Shown here piece after piece: positions 16,510-24,441 of a DNA stretch of 40,242 nucleotides; the stretch's first letter is position 1, and each line of letters starts with the position of its first letter. The notes under the pieces are model-generated. The model had not been told where the DNA came from. It did not search any database and worked only from the letters and a program-made list of their open reading frames with translations. The stretch lies in contig NZ_JACXAB010000036.1 in NCBI RefSeq assembly GCF_014699075.1, forward strand, positions 1 through 40,242, read 5' to 3'. The translations under genes and the position numbers were made by a program. The stretch is from Microvirga sp. Its GTDB lineage: Bacteria; Pseudomonadota; Alphaproteobacteria; Rhizobiales; Beijerinckiaceae.

Positions 16510-18651
16510 ATGGCACGTAAGCGAATCCAGGAAACTGCCGACATCCTCCAGGACGCGATCCGCAGGGTGGTCCCATCGCGGCGCGACGTCGACACCGAGG
16601 GCCTCCGGCGCTACCTCGGCTTGCCCGAGCATGACGGGTTCGTTGACGACGGCCGGGTGGCCTCCGCTCTTGCTGAGATGCGGAGCCTTGAGGAATGGGC
16701 TGCAAAGGGGGTCAGGGAGCTCGCCAAGGCAGTTCCGTCCCTGCGCTGGTTTAAGGGCGAGGACGACGCCGTCTCGTGGTCCGTGCGGGTCTGCCTGTCG
16801 CTCCTCGACGACGGGCGCATGGAGCTGCGCCTCATGCTGCCACCCACGCCGCAGATGCTGGAGATCCTGCACGGGATGGCTATCCGCAACGACCCACGCC
16901 ACCGCTTCGACGAGTTCAAGGCCGAGGTCGACCGCGTCGAGCGGGAGACGGGTAAGTCCATACACCGGGTGGTCAACCGGCTGCGCGAGGACGTGCGCGC
17001 GGACCTCGCCGAGGTCGGCTCGGGTGCCGCCAGCTACGCCGACCACATGGACCATGCCCTGCGCTCGCGCCAGTACGAGTTCTCCCCGGAATTCGTCCGG
17101 GCCTTGCCTAGCAAGTTCAAGGAGCTCCGGGCCCGCGCGAAGAAGCTCACCGGTCAGGATGTAGGCATCCGGAACCTGCGCGAGCGGGTCGGCTTCGGCA
17201 CCTACATCGACAAGTTCCGCGCCGCGCGCGGCATGGCCCGTCACATCGTCTTCCACATGGGCCCCACCAACTCAGGCAAGACCCATGCCGCCCTGGACAG
17301 GCTCGCGGCGGCCGGCAAGGGCGCCTACCTGGCTCCCCTGCGGCTCCTCGCCCTGGAGAATTACGAGGCCCTGCGCGACCGGGGGCTCAACGCCGGCATG
17401 GTCACAGGCGAGGAGGTCTTCGGCGACAAGGGCGCTACCCACGTCTCGCGCACCATCGAGACGGCCGATCTGCAGCACACCATCGACGTGGCGGTGATCG
17501 ACGAGATCCAGATGATCTCCGACCCGGACCGCGGCTGGGCCTGGACCAACGCGCTCTTTGGCATCCCAGCCAAGACCGTTATCCTGGCCGGCTCCGACGA
17601 CGCCCTGCCGTATGTTCGCCGTGCCGCCGAGGCTGCCAACGAGAGCCTTGAGGTGGTCGCCTTCGAGCGGAAGACGCCGCTTGTCCTGCTCGACGAGCCG
17701 GTCCCGCTGGAGGAGGTGAAGGCCGGCGATGCTATCGTGGCCTTCTCGCGCCAGGCGGTGCACGAGCAGCGCGAGGCCCTCGTCGGCCTGGGTCACACCG
17801 TGGCCACCATCTACGGCGCTCTCTCCCCAGAGGTGCGCCGCGCGGAGGCCGAGCGCTTCCGCACCGGTGAGGCCCAGGTGCTCGTCACCACCGACGCCAT
17901 CGGCATGGGCCTCAACCTGGGCCCTCTGCAGCGGGTCGTGTTCTCCTCGCTGCGAAAGTTCGACGGGCGCGAGGACCGCCCGCTCACCAATCCCGAGATA
18001 CGCCAGATCGCCGGGCGCGCCGGCCGCTTCGGCCACCATGACGTTGGCTACGTTGCAGCCACCACGGAGGAAGGCATCGATCCGATCCGGAAGGCGCTCG
18101 CCGGCGCCCCAGCGGCGCCTGCCGCGGATTCGCGCTTCTACGCCCGTCCCGACCTCGTGGCGATTAGGGCCGCGGCCTTGGAATTGCGCACCGAGAGCTT
18201 GCACGAGGTGCTCACGCACTTCGCGCAGGCCGCTTTCTACGACGGCTCGCCATTCCAGCCTTCCGACATGGACGCCATGCTGCAGGCCGCCGAGATGGTC
18301 GACCGCACCAAGCTGAACCTGACGCAGAGGTTCGCACTGTCGATAGCGCCTATCGACCAGCGCGACGAGCTCTCGTTCCAGGTGCTCAAGGGATGGACGC
18401 AGATGTTGGCCTCGGGCTCCGGCGTTCCGGCACTGCGCAGCAACCCTTTCGCCGATCTTAATCACCAGGAGCGCACGGTGCGGCTCGCGGGCGCCTACCT
18501 GTGGCTGTCGCGCCGTTTCCCGGACGCCTTCGACGAAGCGGACCGGATGCGGCACGTGCGGGCGCAGGCCAATGAGGCCATCGAGCGCCATTTGCAGGCG
18601 ACTGCCACGAAGCGGGCGGCCAAGCGCTTGACTGCCGGACATAGGGGCTAG
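16510..18651 (+). CDS. SUV3-like DExH RNA/DNA helicase
   Basis: A 713-residue superfamily 2 helicase. The N-terminal 240 residues match no domain I can name. Core motifs: Walker A GPTNSGKT (251-258), Ia YLAPLRLLALE (273-283), II DEIQ (331-334) in DEIQMISDPDRGWAWTNAL, III GSDDA, IV-V YGALSPEVRRAEAERF and VTTDAIGMGLNLG, VI QIAGRAGRFG (499-508). The GPTNSGKT and DEIQMI forms are typical of mitochondrial SUV3, the helicase of the RNA degradosome. A SUV3-type C-terminal region follows (LRTESLHEVLTHF, KLNLTQRFALSIAPI) and a basic tail. The ATG lies just after CTAGGGC. It stands alone. Bacterial members are known in Alphaproteobacteria; the cellular role is not established here. Confidence 0.9.
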   Translation: MARKRIQETADILQDAIRRVVPSRRDVDTEGLRRYLGLPEHDGFVDDGRVASALAEMRSLEEWAAKGVRELAKAVPSLRWFKGEDDAVSWSVRVCLSLLDDGRMELRLMLPPTPQMLEILHGMAIRNDPRHRFDEFKAEVDRVERETGKSIHRVVNRLREDVRADLAEVGSGAASYADHMDHALRSRQYEFSPEFVRALPSKFKELRARAKKLTGQDVGIRNLRERVGFGTYIDKFRAARGMARHIVFHMGPTNSGKTHAALDRLAAAGKGAYLAPLRLLALENYEALRDRGLNAGMVTGEEVFGDKGATHVSRTIETADLQHTIDVAVIDEIQMISDPDRGWAWTNALFGIPAKTVILAGSDDALPYVRRAAEAANESLEVVAFERKTPLVLLDEPVPLEEVKAGDAIVAFSRQAVHEQREALVGLGHTVATIYGALSPEVRRAEAERFRTGEAQVLVTTDAIGMGLNLGPLQRVVFSSLRKFDGREDRPLTNPEIRQIAGRAGRFGHHDVGYVAATTEEGIDPIRKALAGAPAAPAADSRFYARPDLVAIRAAALELRTESLHEVLTHFAQAAFYDGSPFQPSDMDAMLQAAEMVDRTKLNLTQRFALSIAPIDQRDELSFQVLKGWTQMLASGSGVPALRSNPFADLNHQERTVRLAGAYLWLSRRFPDAFDEADRMRHVRAQANEAIERHLQATATKRAAKRLTAGHRG

Positions 18652-19072
18652 ATCGAAAGTCCACGGCTTGCCCTATGGGCTCCGGAACCTGTATGGGCTG
18701 CTAAGAGCGTGTGCCGCCGGCAATTGCATTGCGGACACGTGTGCATGCTTCCGTCCAGTTTTATAAACAGCATTCCGCGAAACTTATCTGCTAGCTCTCG
18801 GCCCGGAAGGTCTCAAGATGGTGCTGCTCGGAAGTCGGCCGAGCGTCGGCTCTAGCAGGGAGCAGCGGACGTTCCTGGAAGTTAAAGGATCGTCAGTGGC
18901 TGACCCAAAGCTGCCCTTCCACTCGTCGTAATTGGGCCCCGCATGCCTTGCTTGTGTGGTGGCCGGACCTATAAGAGTCTAGCTCCTCTCTATATCCTTC
19001 GACGAAGCTGGAAAGCCGGCTTACGAGGCGAGGCGGTGTCAGAGTACCGTGTTAAAGCTTCAAGGGACCCCG
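18652..19072. other. Intergenic stretch upstream of the chemosensory cluster
   Basis: About 420 bp without a credible gene. It must hold the promoter of the cluster, but no clear -35/-10 pair could be fixed. The part 18845-18920 is one copy of a worn repeat whose partner is at 29962-30038 on the far side of the cluster (about 23 of 28 bases identical in the best block). Confidence 0.45.
18845..18920. repeat. Diverged intergenic repeat, copy 1
   Basis: The block GGACGTTCCTGGAAGTTAAA at 18867, running on to GGATCGTC at 18894, aligns without gaps to 29984-30011, with weaker similarity on both sides. The two copies bracket the chemosensory cluster in the same orientation. Confidence 0.45.
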
Positions 19073-21019
19073 ATGGCATTGGTCAAGACGTCCGAACTTG
19101 CGGGCAAGGGCAATTCACGTCCGGCCGGCGATGAAGCCGCTAATTCCAGCATGCCGCCTTCCCCTCCAAGGGGAACCGCGTCCCAACGCCGGACCCTGGA
19201 GCGTGTCAGGGCCCGGCAGCAGAAGGCAGCGGAGCGCATCGGTGCTGCAACAGAGGAACTGGCGAGCGGCGTGGCCGAGGCTTCGTCGGCGGCCGAGGAG
19301 CTCCGGCGCTCCATGGAGCAGATCGCCAGCGGAGCCGAGGAAGCTGCCGGCGCTTCCCAGCAGTCTCTCTCGGCCATCGTGAGCCTGGGTGCCTCGTTTT
19401 CCGATGCGCGCACTCATGCAGAGGCGACGCGCAGCAAAACGGCGGGCCTTCAGAGCCTTCTGATCGAGACGGGAGCCCAGATCAGCACATCTGTGACTGC
19501 TGTGGAGGCGAATGCATCGCGCCAGCGGGTGATGGTCGAGATCGTTTCGCTCCTTGAGCAGCAGGCAGCCGAGATCGGTGGAATTACCCGTGTGGTCGGG
19601 GATATTTCCGATCAGACCAATCTTTTGGCGCTGAATGCCGCCATCGAAGCGGCCCGGGCCGGAGAGAGCGGGCGCGGCTTTGCGGTCGTGGCCGACGAGG
19701 TGCGGGCCCTCGCCGGCACGTCGGAGAAAAGCGCACAGGATATCCAGACCCTTGCGGAAGGGATCGTCAGCGAGGTCAGGTCCGTTGGGGAGCGGATCAG
19801 GCATGCAGCCGAAACCGCATCGGGCGAGGCTCAGATCGGCCGGGCCGTGGTGGCGGCTCTGGACAAGATCCGAACCGATGTGTCTCTCCTGGCCGAGGGG
19901 AGCCAAGACATCCTTGTGGCGGCCGTCGAGGCGGAAGCCGCCATCCGCGAGGCGCAGCGCGGGGCCGAGCAGGTGGCGAGTGCCGCCGAAGAGCAGGCTG
20001 CCGCTGCCGCCGAGGCTCAGCGGGCTGTCCAGCAGCAGAGCGCAGCGCTCGATCAGAGCCAGCAGACCGCGCAGGCATTGGCCGCTCTCGCGGACGATCT
20101 TCAGGAAGGCGCGGCCGGAGCGGCCAGTGCCGAGCAGGTCGGTTCCGCTGCCGAGGAGCTGTCTGCGGCCATTCAGGAGCTCTCCGGAGCCTCCGGCGAG
20201 ATCATGACGGCTGTCGATCAGATCAGCCGGGGAGCGCAGATGCAGGCTGCGGCCACACAGCAAGCCAATGTGGCGATGGAGCAGATTGAGCGCGCGACCG
20301 CTGCATCGCAGGCTGCGGCGAGCACCGCCATCAAACGGATCGAGACTCTCGCAGCCGATCTCCAAGACAATCGCACCGCAACCATGCGGCTGGCCTCGGG
20401 CGTCGAGGAGGGCTTGCGGGAGACACAGGCTGTCATCGGTCTAATGAGCGGCTTGGACGATTCCGGCCGACGGATCGAAAAGATCGTCGATGGGATCGCC
20501 CTTGTGGCAGTTCAGACCACCATGCTGGCCGTGAGCGGCTCCATTGAGGCCGCCCGGACCGGCGAGGCAGGGCGCGGCTTCGCGATCGTGTCCGGCGATA
20601 TCCGCAATCTGGCGCGGGATGCTTCCGAAAATGCCGATCGGATCAAGGATGTGGTTCGCCAGATCCGCGATCAGATCACCATCGTCAGGCGCGACCTGGA
20701 GCAGAGTTCTGCCATTGCTGAAAGCGAAGTTGCCAAGAATGCTCTGACGGCGGAGCGGCTGAGCACGGTGGAGGCAGGCGTGCAGGCCATTCTTCAGGGA
20801 AGCACGGCCATCGTGTCGGGCTCCGAGGCCATTCTGACGGCGGTGCGCGAGGTTCGGCTCGGTACCCAGCAGGTCGCCGCCGTGGCCGAGCAGGCCGGCA
20901 GCGCCGCCGCACAGGCCGCCACCGCGGCGCGCCAGCAGGCCCGAGGAGCCGAGGATCTGGCCGCTGCCATTGAAGAGATCGCCTCCCTGGCCGACGAACT
21001 CCAGATGGCGGAGTCTTAA
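19073..21019 (+). CDS. Soluble methyl-accepting chemotaxis receptor with two signalling tips
   Basis: A 648-residue helical receptor with no signal peptide, membrane helix, HAMP or recognisable ligand domain. ATG 19073 is chosen because AAGGGA lies just upstream; a GTG at 19049 would add eight residues. Two segments resemble the MCP hairpin tip: a canonical one (QTNLLALNAAIEAARAGE, residues 181-198, then SGRGFAVVADEVRALA) and a diverged one (QTTMLAVSGSIEAARTGE, 481-498, then AGRGFAIVSGDIRNLA). The rest is Ala/Glu/Gln-rich coiled coil with many Glu-Glu and Gln-Gln pairs suited to CheR/CheB modification. It should recruit CheW and CheA in the cytoplasm. The signal it senses is unknown; it may act through a partner protein. 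First gene of the cluster. Confidence 0.92.
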   Translation: MALVKTSELAGKGNSRPAGDEAANSSMPPSPPRGTASQRRTLERVRARQQKAAERIGAATEELASGVAEASSAAEELRRSMEQIASGAEEAAGASQQSLSAIVSLGASFSDARTHAEATRSKTAGLQSLLIETGAQISTSVTAVEANASRQRVMVEIVSLLEQQAAEIGGITRVVGDISDQTNLLALNAAIEAARAGESGRGFAVVADEVRALAGTSEKSAQDIQTLAEGIVSEVRSVGERIRHAAETASGEAQIGRAVVAALDKIRTDVSLLAEGSQDILVAAVEAEAAIREAQRGAEQVASAAEEQAAAAAEAQRAVQQQSAALDQSQQTAQALAALADDLQEGAAGAASAEQVGSAAEELSAAIQELSGASGEIMTAVDQISRGAQMQAAATQQANVAMEQIERATAASQAAASTAIKRIETLAADLQDNRTATMRLASGVEEGLRETQAVIGLMSGLDDSGRRIEKIVDGIALVAVQTTMLAVSGSIEAARTGEAGRGFAIVSGDIRNLARDASENADRIKDVVRQIRDQITIVRRDLEQSSAIAESEVAKNALTAERLSTVEAGVQAILQGSTAIVSGSEAILTAVREVRLGTQQVAAVAEQAGSAAAQAATAARQQARGAEDLAAAIEEIASLADELQMAES

Positions 21020-21023
21020 CGTC

Positions 21024-22490
21024 ATGAGCGAGGCGGCCTCTGCGGCTGTCGCCCAGTCGTTCTTGATCGTGCAGGTCGGCGATGAGCGCTTCGCCCTCCC
21101 GGCATCCGATGTATGCGAGGTGACCCGTCCCCCGGCCGTGACCCGCGTCCCCCTCGGGCCTTCAAGCCTGCTCGGGGTCGCCAATCTGCGGGGTGCGGTG
21201 ATGCCCGTGGTGTCGCTGCACCGTCTTCTCGGAGGGGAGGATAGCCCCTCGTCGAATGCACGCGTGGTGGTGATCGACCGCGGCGCCCCAGTCGGTCTCA
21301 TGATCGACAAGGTGACCTCGCTCGGAGAAACGCGTGGCGCTTCGCCGGACTCGGCTACCGATGACAGCACGGGCACGCCTGCGCGGATGATTGATCTGGA
21401 TGCGCTGCTGGCCAAAGACTTCGGCAGCTTCAGCCGTCGGGCCCAGCACCGGCAGGTCCAAGCTGTGACCGATAGGCAGGATCAAACGGCCTCGGAGCGA
21501 AACCAAGTTGCACTGGTGTGCTTTGCGGTGGCCGGGCAGGATTTCTCCCTGCCTCTCACCTCTGTTCGCGAGGTGGTGGCCCTGCCGGATGGTATCGCCG
21601 TTGTCCCGCAAACGGATTCCGTCATGCTGGGCGTGACGTCCCTACGAGGACAGCTGCTGCCGCTCGTCTCCCTGTGCGCGCTTCTCGGGCTCCGTGCCGG
21701 TGGGCAGGGCGGTGACCGATTCCGCGTGGTAGTGGCACGGATCGGCAATGGACTCGTGGGGCTTGCTATCGACGGCATGAAGGAAATCCTTCGCCTTCCC
21801 GACAGCGCCATCGATCCTGTGCCGGCGATCCTCACAAGGGGAAGTGCGGAGGCTCAGATCCAGGGCATCTGTCGTCTTGAGGGCGGTCGGCGGTTGGTCT
21901 CGGTGCTGTCGACGGACCACCTGTTCAGGGACCAGGCGTTGATCGAGCAGATCACATCGCAAACGGGGAAGAACCACGACATGGGCACAGCGGACGGCCC
22001 TTCAACGGGCGACGAGCAGTTCATCGTGTTCCAAATCGGCGGCGAGGAATACGGGCTGCCTATCGGGGCTGTCGATGAAGTGGTGCGTGTGCCCGACACT
22101 CTGACACGGCTGCCTAAGGCTCCTGCCTTCATCGAGGGCGTCATGAACCTGCGGGGTCGCGTCATTCCCGTGATCGATCAGCGGCGGCGTTTCAAGTTCG
22201 AAAGCCGAGGAGAACAGCGGCGGGAGCGCGTCGTTGTCGTCAGGATCGACCAGATGCAGGCTGGCTTCGTCGTCGATACCGTGTCGGAGGTTCTCAGCAT
22301 TCCGCAAAGCCAGCTTCGCCCGACTCCCGATCTGGCCGCGGACGGGAGCCAGGTCATCGACCGCATCGCCAACATCGAGGTCGAGGGAAGAATGATCCTC
22401 CTGCTCGATCCGCGAGAGTTGCTGGACAGGGCGGAGAAGGATCTGCTCGCAGCCATGGGTGAGAGCGACCCGGAGCGGCCCGCTTCGTGA
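21024..22490 (+). CDS. cheW: Adaptor with three CheW domains
   Basis: A 488-residue protein made of three CheW domains. Each starts with a strand such as SFLIVQVGDERFALP (12-26), LVCFAVAGQDFSLP (164-177) or FIVFQIGGEEYGLP (333-346), and each has the conserved LRG turn: residues 55-57, 207-209 and 376-378. A normal CheW is about 160 residues. CheW links receptors to CheA. Three domains in one chain could crosslink several receptor trimers, or one domain could have become a CheB/CheY docking part. ATG 21024 begins 4 bp after the receptor stop, with GGAG upstream. The stop overlaps cheB by GTGA. Confidence 0.93.
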   Translation: MSEAASAAVAQSFLIVQVGDERFALPASDVCEVTRPPAVTRVPLGPSSLLGVANLRGAVMPVVSLHRLLGGEDSPSSNARVVVIDRGAPVGLMIDKVTSLGETRGASPDSATDDSTGTPARMIDLDALLAKDFGSFSRRAQHRQVQAVTDRQDQTASERNQVALVCFAVAGQDFSLPLTSVREVVALPDGIAVVPQTDSVMLGVTSLRGQLLPLVSLCALLGLRAGGQGGDRFRVVVARIGNGLVGLAIDGMKEILRLPDSAIDPVPAILTRGSAEAQIQGICRLEGGRRLVSVLSTDHLFRDQALIEQITSQTGKNHDMGTADGPSTGDEQFIVFQIGGEEYGLPIGAVDEVVRVPDTLTRLPKAPAFIEGVMNLRGRVIPVIDQRRRFKFESRGEQRRERVVVVRIDQMQAGFVVDTVSEVLSIPQSQLRPTPDLAADGSQVIDRIANIEVEGRMILLLDPRELLDRAEKDLLAAMGESDPERPAS

Positions 22491-23587
22491 TCCGGCTGCT
22501 CATCGTCGACGATTCTCCTCTGATGCGGCGTCTCCTTAGCGGGGTGTTTACCGCCGAGGGAGATTTCGAGATCGCCTTTGCCCGCAACGGTGTCGAGGCC
22601 CTGGAGCAACTGCAGTCCTTCAAGCCGGATGTGATCACGCTCGACGTGCACATGCCTGAGATGGATGGCCTCGCCTGTCTCGACCGGATCATGCTGGAGC
22701 GCCCGTGTCCGGTGGTGATGATCTCATCCCTGACGGAGGCCGGCGCGAGTGTGACCCTCGAAGCATTCCAGCTTGGAGCCGTCGACTTCATCACGAAGCC
22801 TGTCCGAGCCATTTCGCTGGAAATGGAGACGCTCGCCCCCAGGCTTGTCGAGACGGTGCGCGCTGCTTCGCGGGCTCGCCTGCCCAGCAGCCTGCGACTG
22901 GCCGAGCGGGTGCGGCTGCGCAGCGGCCTGGCCCAAGCATCCTCTGCTCAGGCGCCGCGACGGCATGCGCCGGCCACGCCGCCGAAGCGGCGGATCAAGG
23001 CTGCGTCGGCTCGCGGTCTCGTGCTGATCGGCGTCTCCACCGGAGGTCCTCCGGCGCTCGATACCGTGCTGTCACGGCTTCCAGCCGACTTTCCGTGGCC
23101 GATTGTCGTGGCACAGCACATGCCGGGCACGTTCACGGGTCCTTTGGCCCGCCGCCTCGACAAGCTGTGCGCGCTCAATGTGACGGAAGCAGCCCTGGCG
23201 ATGCCGCTTGCCCCCGGCAACGTCTATATTGGCAAAGGCGATGCCGACGTCATCATCAGCGTTCGGCCGGACGGTCCTGTGGTGCTGGCCGCTCCCTCGC
23301 TGCCGGAGCACCGCTGGCATCCGAGCGCCGATCGGCTGGTGGACAGCGCCATGCAGCATTTCGCCCCCGAGCGCCTGCTCGGGGTGCTGATGACCGGCAT
23401 GGGCAGCGATGGAGCCGACGCGATGGCGCGGCTGAAAGCGCAGGGCGGGCGCACCATTGCGGAAGCGGAAGAGAGTGCCGTCGTGTGGGGCATGCCCGGA
23501 GAACTGGTTCGCCGGGGCGGCGCGGAGGTCATCGCGCCCTTGGAGCAGATTGCCGACCGGATCATGGACATGGTGGAGCGCTCATGA
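22487..23587 (+). CDS. cheB: Protein-glutamate methylesterase/deamidase CheB
   Basis: A 366-residue CheB. The receiver domain (1-120) has VDDSP, the phosphorylated Asp53 (TLDVHMPEMDG) and Lys104 (TKPV). After a basic Ala/Pro/Arg linker (125-175), the methylesterase domain shows the triad Ser184 (IGVSTGGPP), His211 (AQHMP) and Asp308 (MTGMGSDGAD). It removes methyl groups from, and deamidates, receptor glutamates when phosphorylated by CheA. The GTG start overlaps the adaptor stop by four bases (GTGA), which fixes the start. The next gene, cheR, overlaps by ATGA. Confidence 0.96.
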   Translation: MIRLLIVDDSPLMRRLLSGVFTAEGDFEIAFARNGVEALEQLQSFKPDVITLDVHMPEMDGLACLDRIMLERPCPVVMISSLTEAGASVTLEAFQLGAVDFITKPVRAISLEMETLAPRLVETVRAASRARLPSSLRLAERVRLRSGLAQASSAQAPRRHAPATPPKRRIKAASARGLVLIGVSTGGPPALDTVLSRLPADFPWPIVVAQHMPGTFTGPLARRLDKLCALNVTEAALAMPLAPGNVYIGKGDADVIISVRPDGPVVLAAPSLPEHRWHPSADRLVDSAMQHFAPERLLGVLMTGMGSDGADAMARLKAQGGRTIAEAEESAVVWGMPGELVRRGGAEVIAPLEQIADRIMDMVERS

Positions 23588-24441
23588 GCAGGCCGCGCAA
23601 GGCCCAGGCGCTCACGGCCGACGAGATTCGGCGCCTAGGTGCGTTCCTCCACCATCGCACCGGCATGATCTTCGGTGAAACCAAGCGGTATTACATCGAA
23701 AGGCGCATCGCCGACCGCATGGCTGCGACGGGGATGCGCACCTTCAATGCCTATTTCACGCATGTGGAGGCCGACCGCCGCGAAGTCGAGCAACTCATCA
23801 ACATCTTCACGGTGAACGAAACCTACTTCTTCCGTGAAGAGCATCAGCTCCGCTGCCTCAGCCGCTCGCTCTTGCCCGGGATCGTGCAGGGCCGGAAGCC
23901 CGGCGATCTGGTGCGGATCTGGTCCGTGCCCTGCTCCACGGGCGAGGAGCCCTATTCCATCGCCATCTGGCTGCTCGAGAATTGGCCGCTGGTCGATGCC
24001 TATCACATCGAGGTCGTCGGCTCGGACATCGACACGCAGGTTCTGCTGGACGCTCAGGCGGGAGACTACGGCGAACGCGCTCTTTCTCGTCTTCCTCCCG
24101 ACGTGGTCGAGCGCTATTTCGAACCGTCTCACAAGGGTCAGCGCACGCTGATCCAAGATCTGCGTGAATCGGTGAAGTTCACATCGGCCAATCTCGTTGA
24201 TCCTGCTTCCGTTGCGGCGCAGGGACACTTCGACGTCATCTTCTGCCGTAACGTTCTCATCTATTTCGACGATTCCTCCCGCCTTCTCGCCGTCGACAAT
24301 CTCTACAAGTCCCTGCATCCGGGAGGCTATATCTGTCTCGGCCATACCGAGTCGATGACCCGCATCTCGAAGCGTTTCGACCTTCGCCGCTTCGAGGATG
24401 CGATCGTCTATCAGCGGCCTGGGAGCGATCGTGATGGATGA
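23584..24441 (+). CDS. cheR: Chemotaxis protein methyltransferase CheR
   Basis: A 285-residue CheR. The N-terminal domain (1-75) includes GMIFGETKRYYIERRI, and NETYFFRE (78-85) begins the catalytic domain. The S-adenosylmethionine site is IWSVPCSTGEEPYSIA (112-127), with GSDIDTQVL and DVIFCRNVLIYFD further on. It methylates receptor glutamates, opposing CheB. ATG 23584 overlaps the cheB stop (ATGA). The frame stays open far upstream inside cheB, but that part is a shadow with no CheR similarity. No C-terminal pentapeptide-binding or TPR extension is present. Confidence 0.96.
   Translation: MSRPRKAQALTADEIRRLGAFLHHRTGMIFGETKRYYIERRIADRMAATGMRTFNAYFTHVEADRREVEQLINIFTVNETYFFREEHQLRCLSRSLLPGIVQGRKPGDLVRIWSVPCSTGEEPYSIAIWLLENWPLVDAYHIEVVGSDIDTQVLLDAQAGDYGERALSRLPPDVVERYFEPSHKGQRTLIQDLRESVKFTSANLVDPASVAAQGHFDVIFCRNVLIYFDDSSRLLAVDNLYKSLHPGGYICLGHTESMTRISKRFDLRRFEDAIVYQRPGSDRDG

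Noticed and set aside
17272..18642. 456-codon minus-strand frame opposite the helicase gene
   Set aside because: The helicase motifs are clear on the plus strand; the opposite frame is a high-GC shadow with no motif.
19115..20365. 416-codon minus-strand frame opposite the receptor gene
   Set aside because: Leu/Arg/Gly-rich complement of a coiled-coil gene, with no recognisable domain.
22705..23583. N-terminal extension of the cheR frame inside cheB
   Set aside because: The extension is out of frame with CheB, has an Arg/Ala-rich random composition and no ribosome site; ATG 23584 overlaps the cheB stop.
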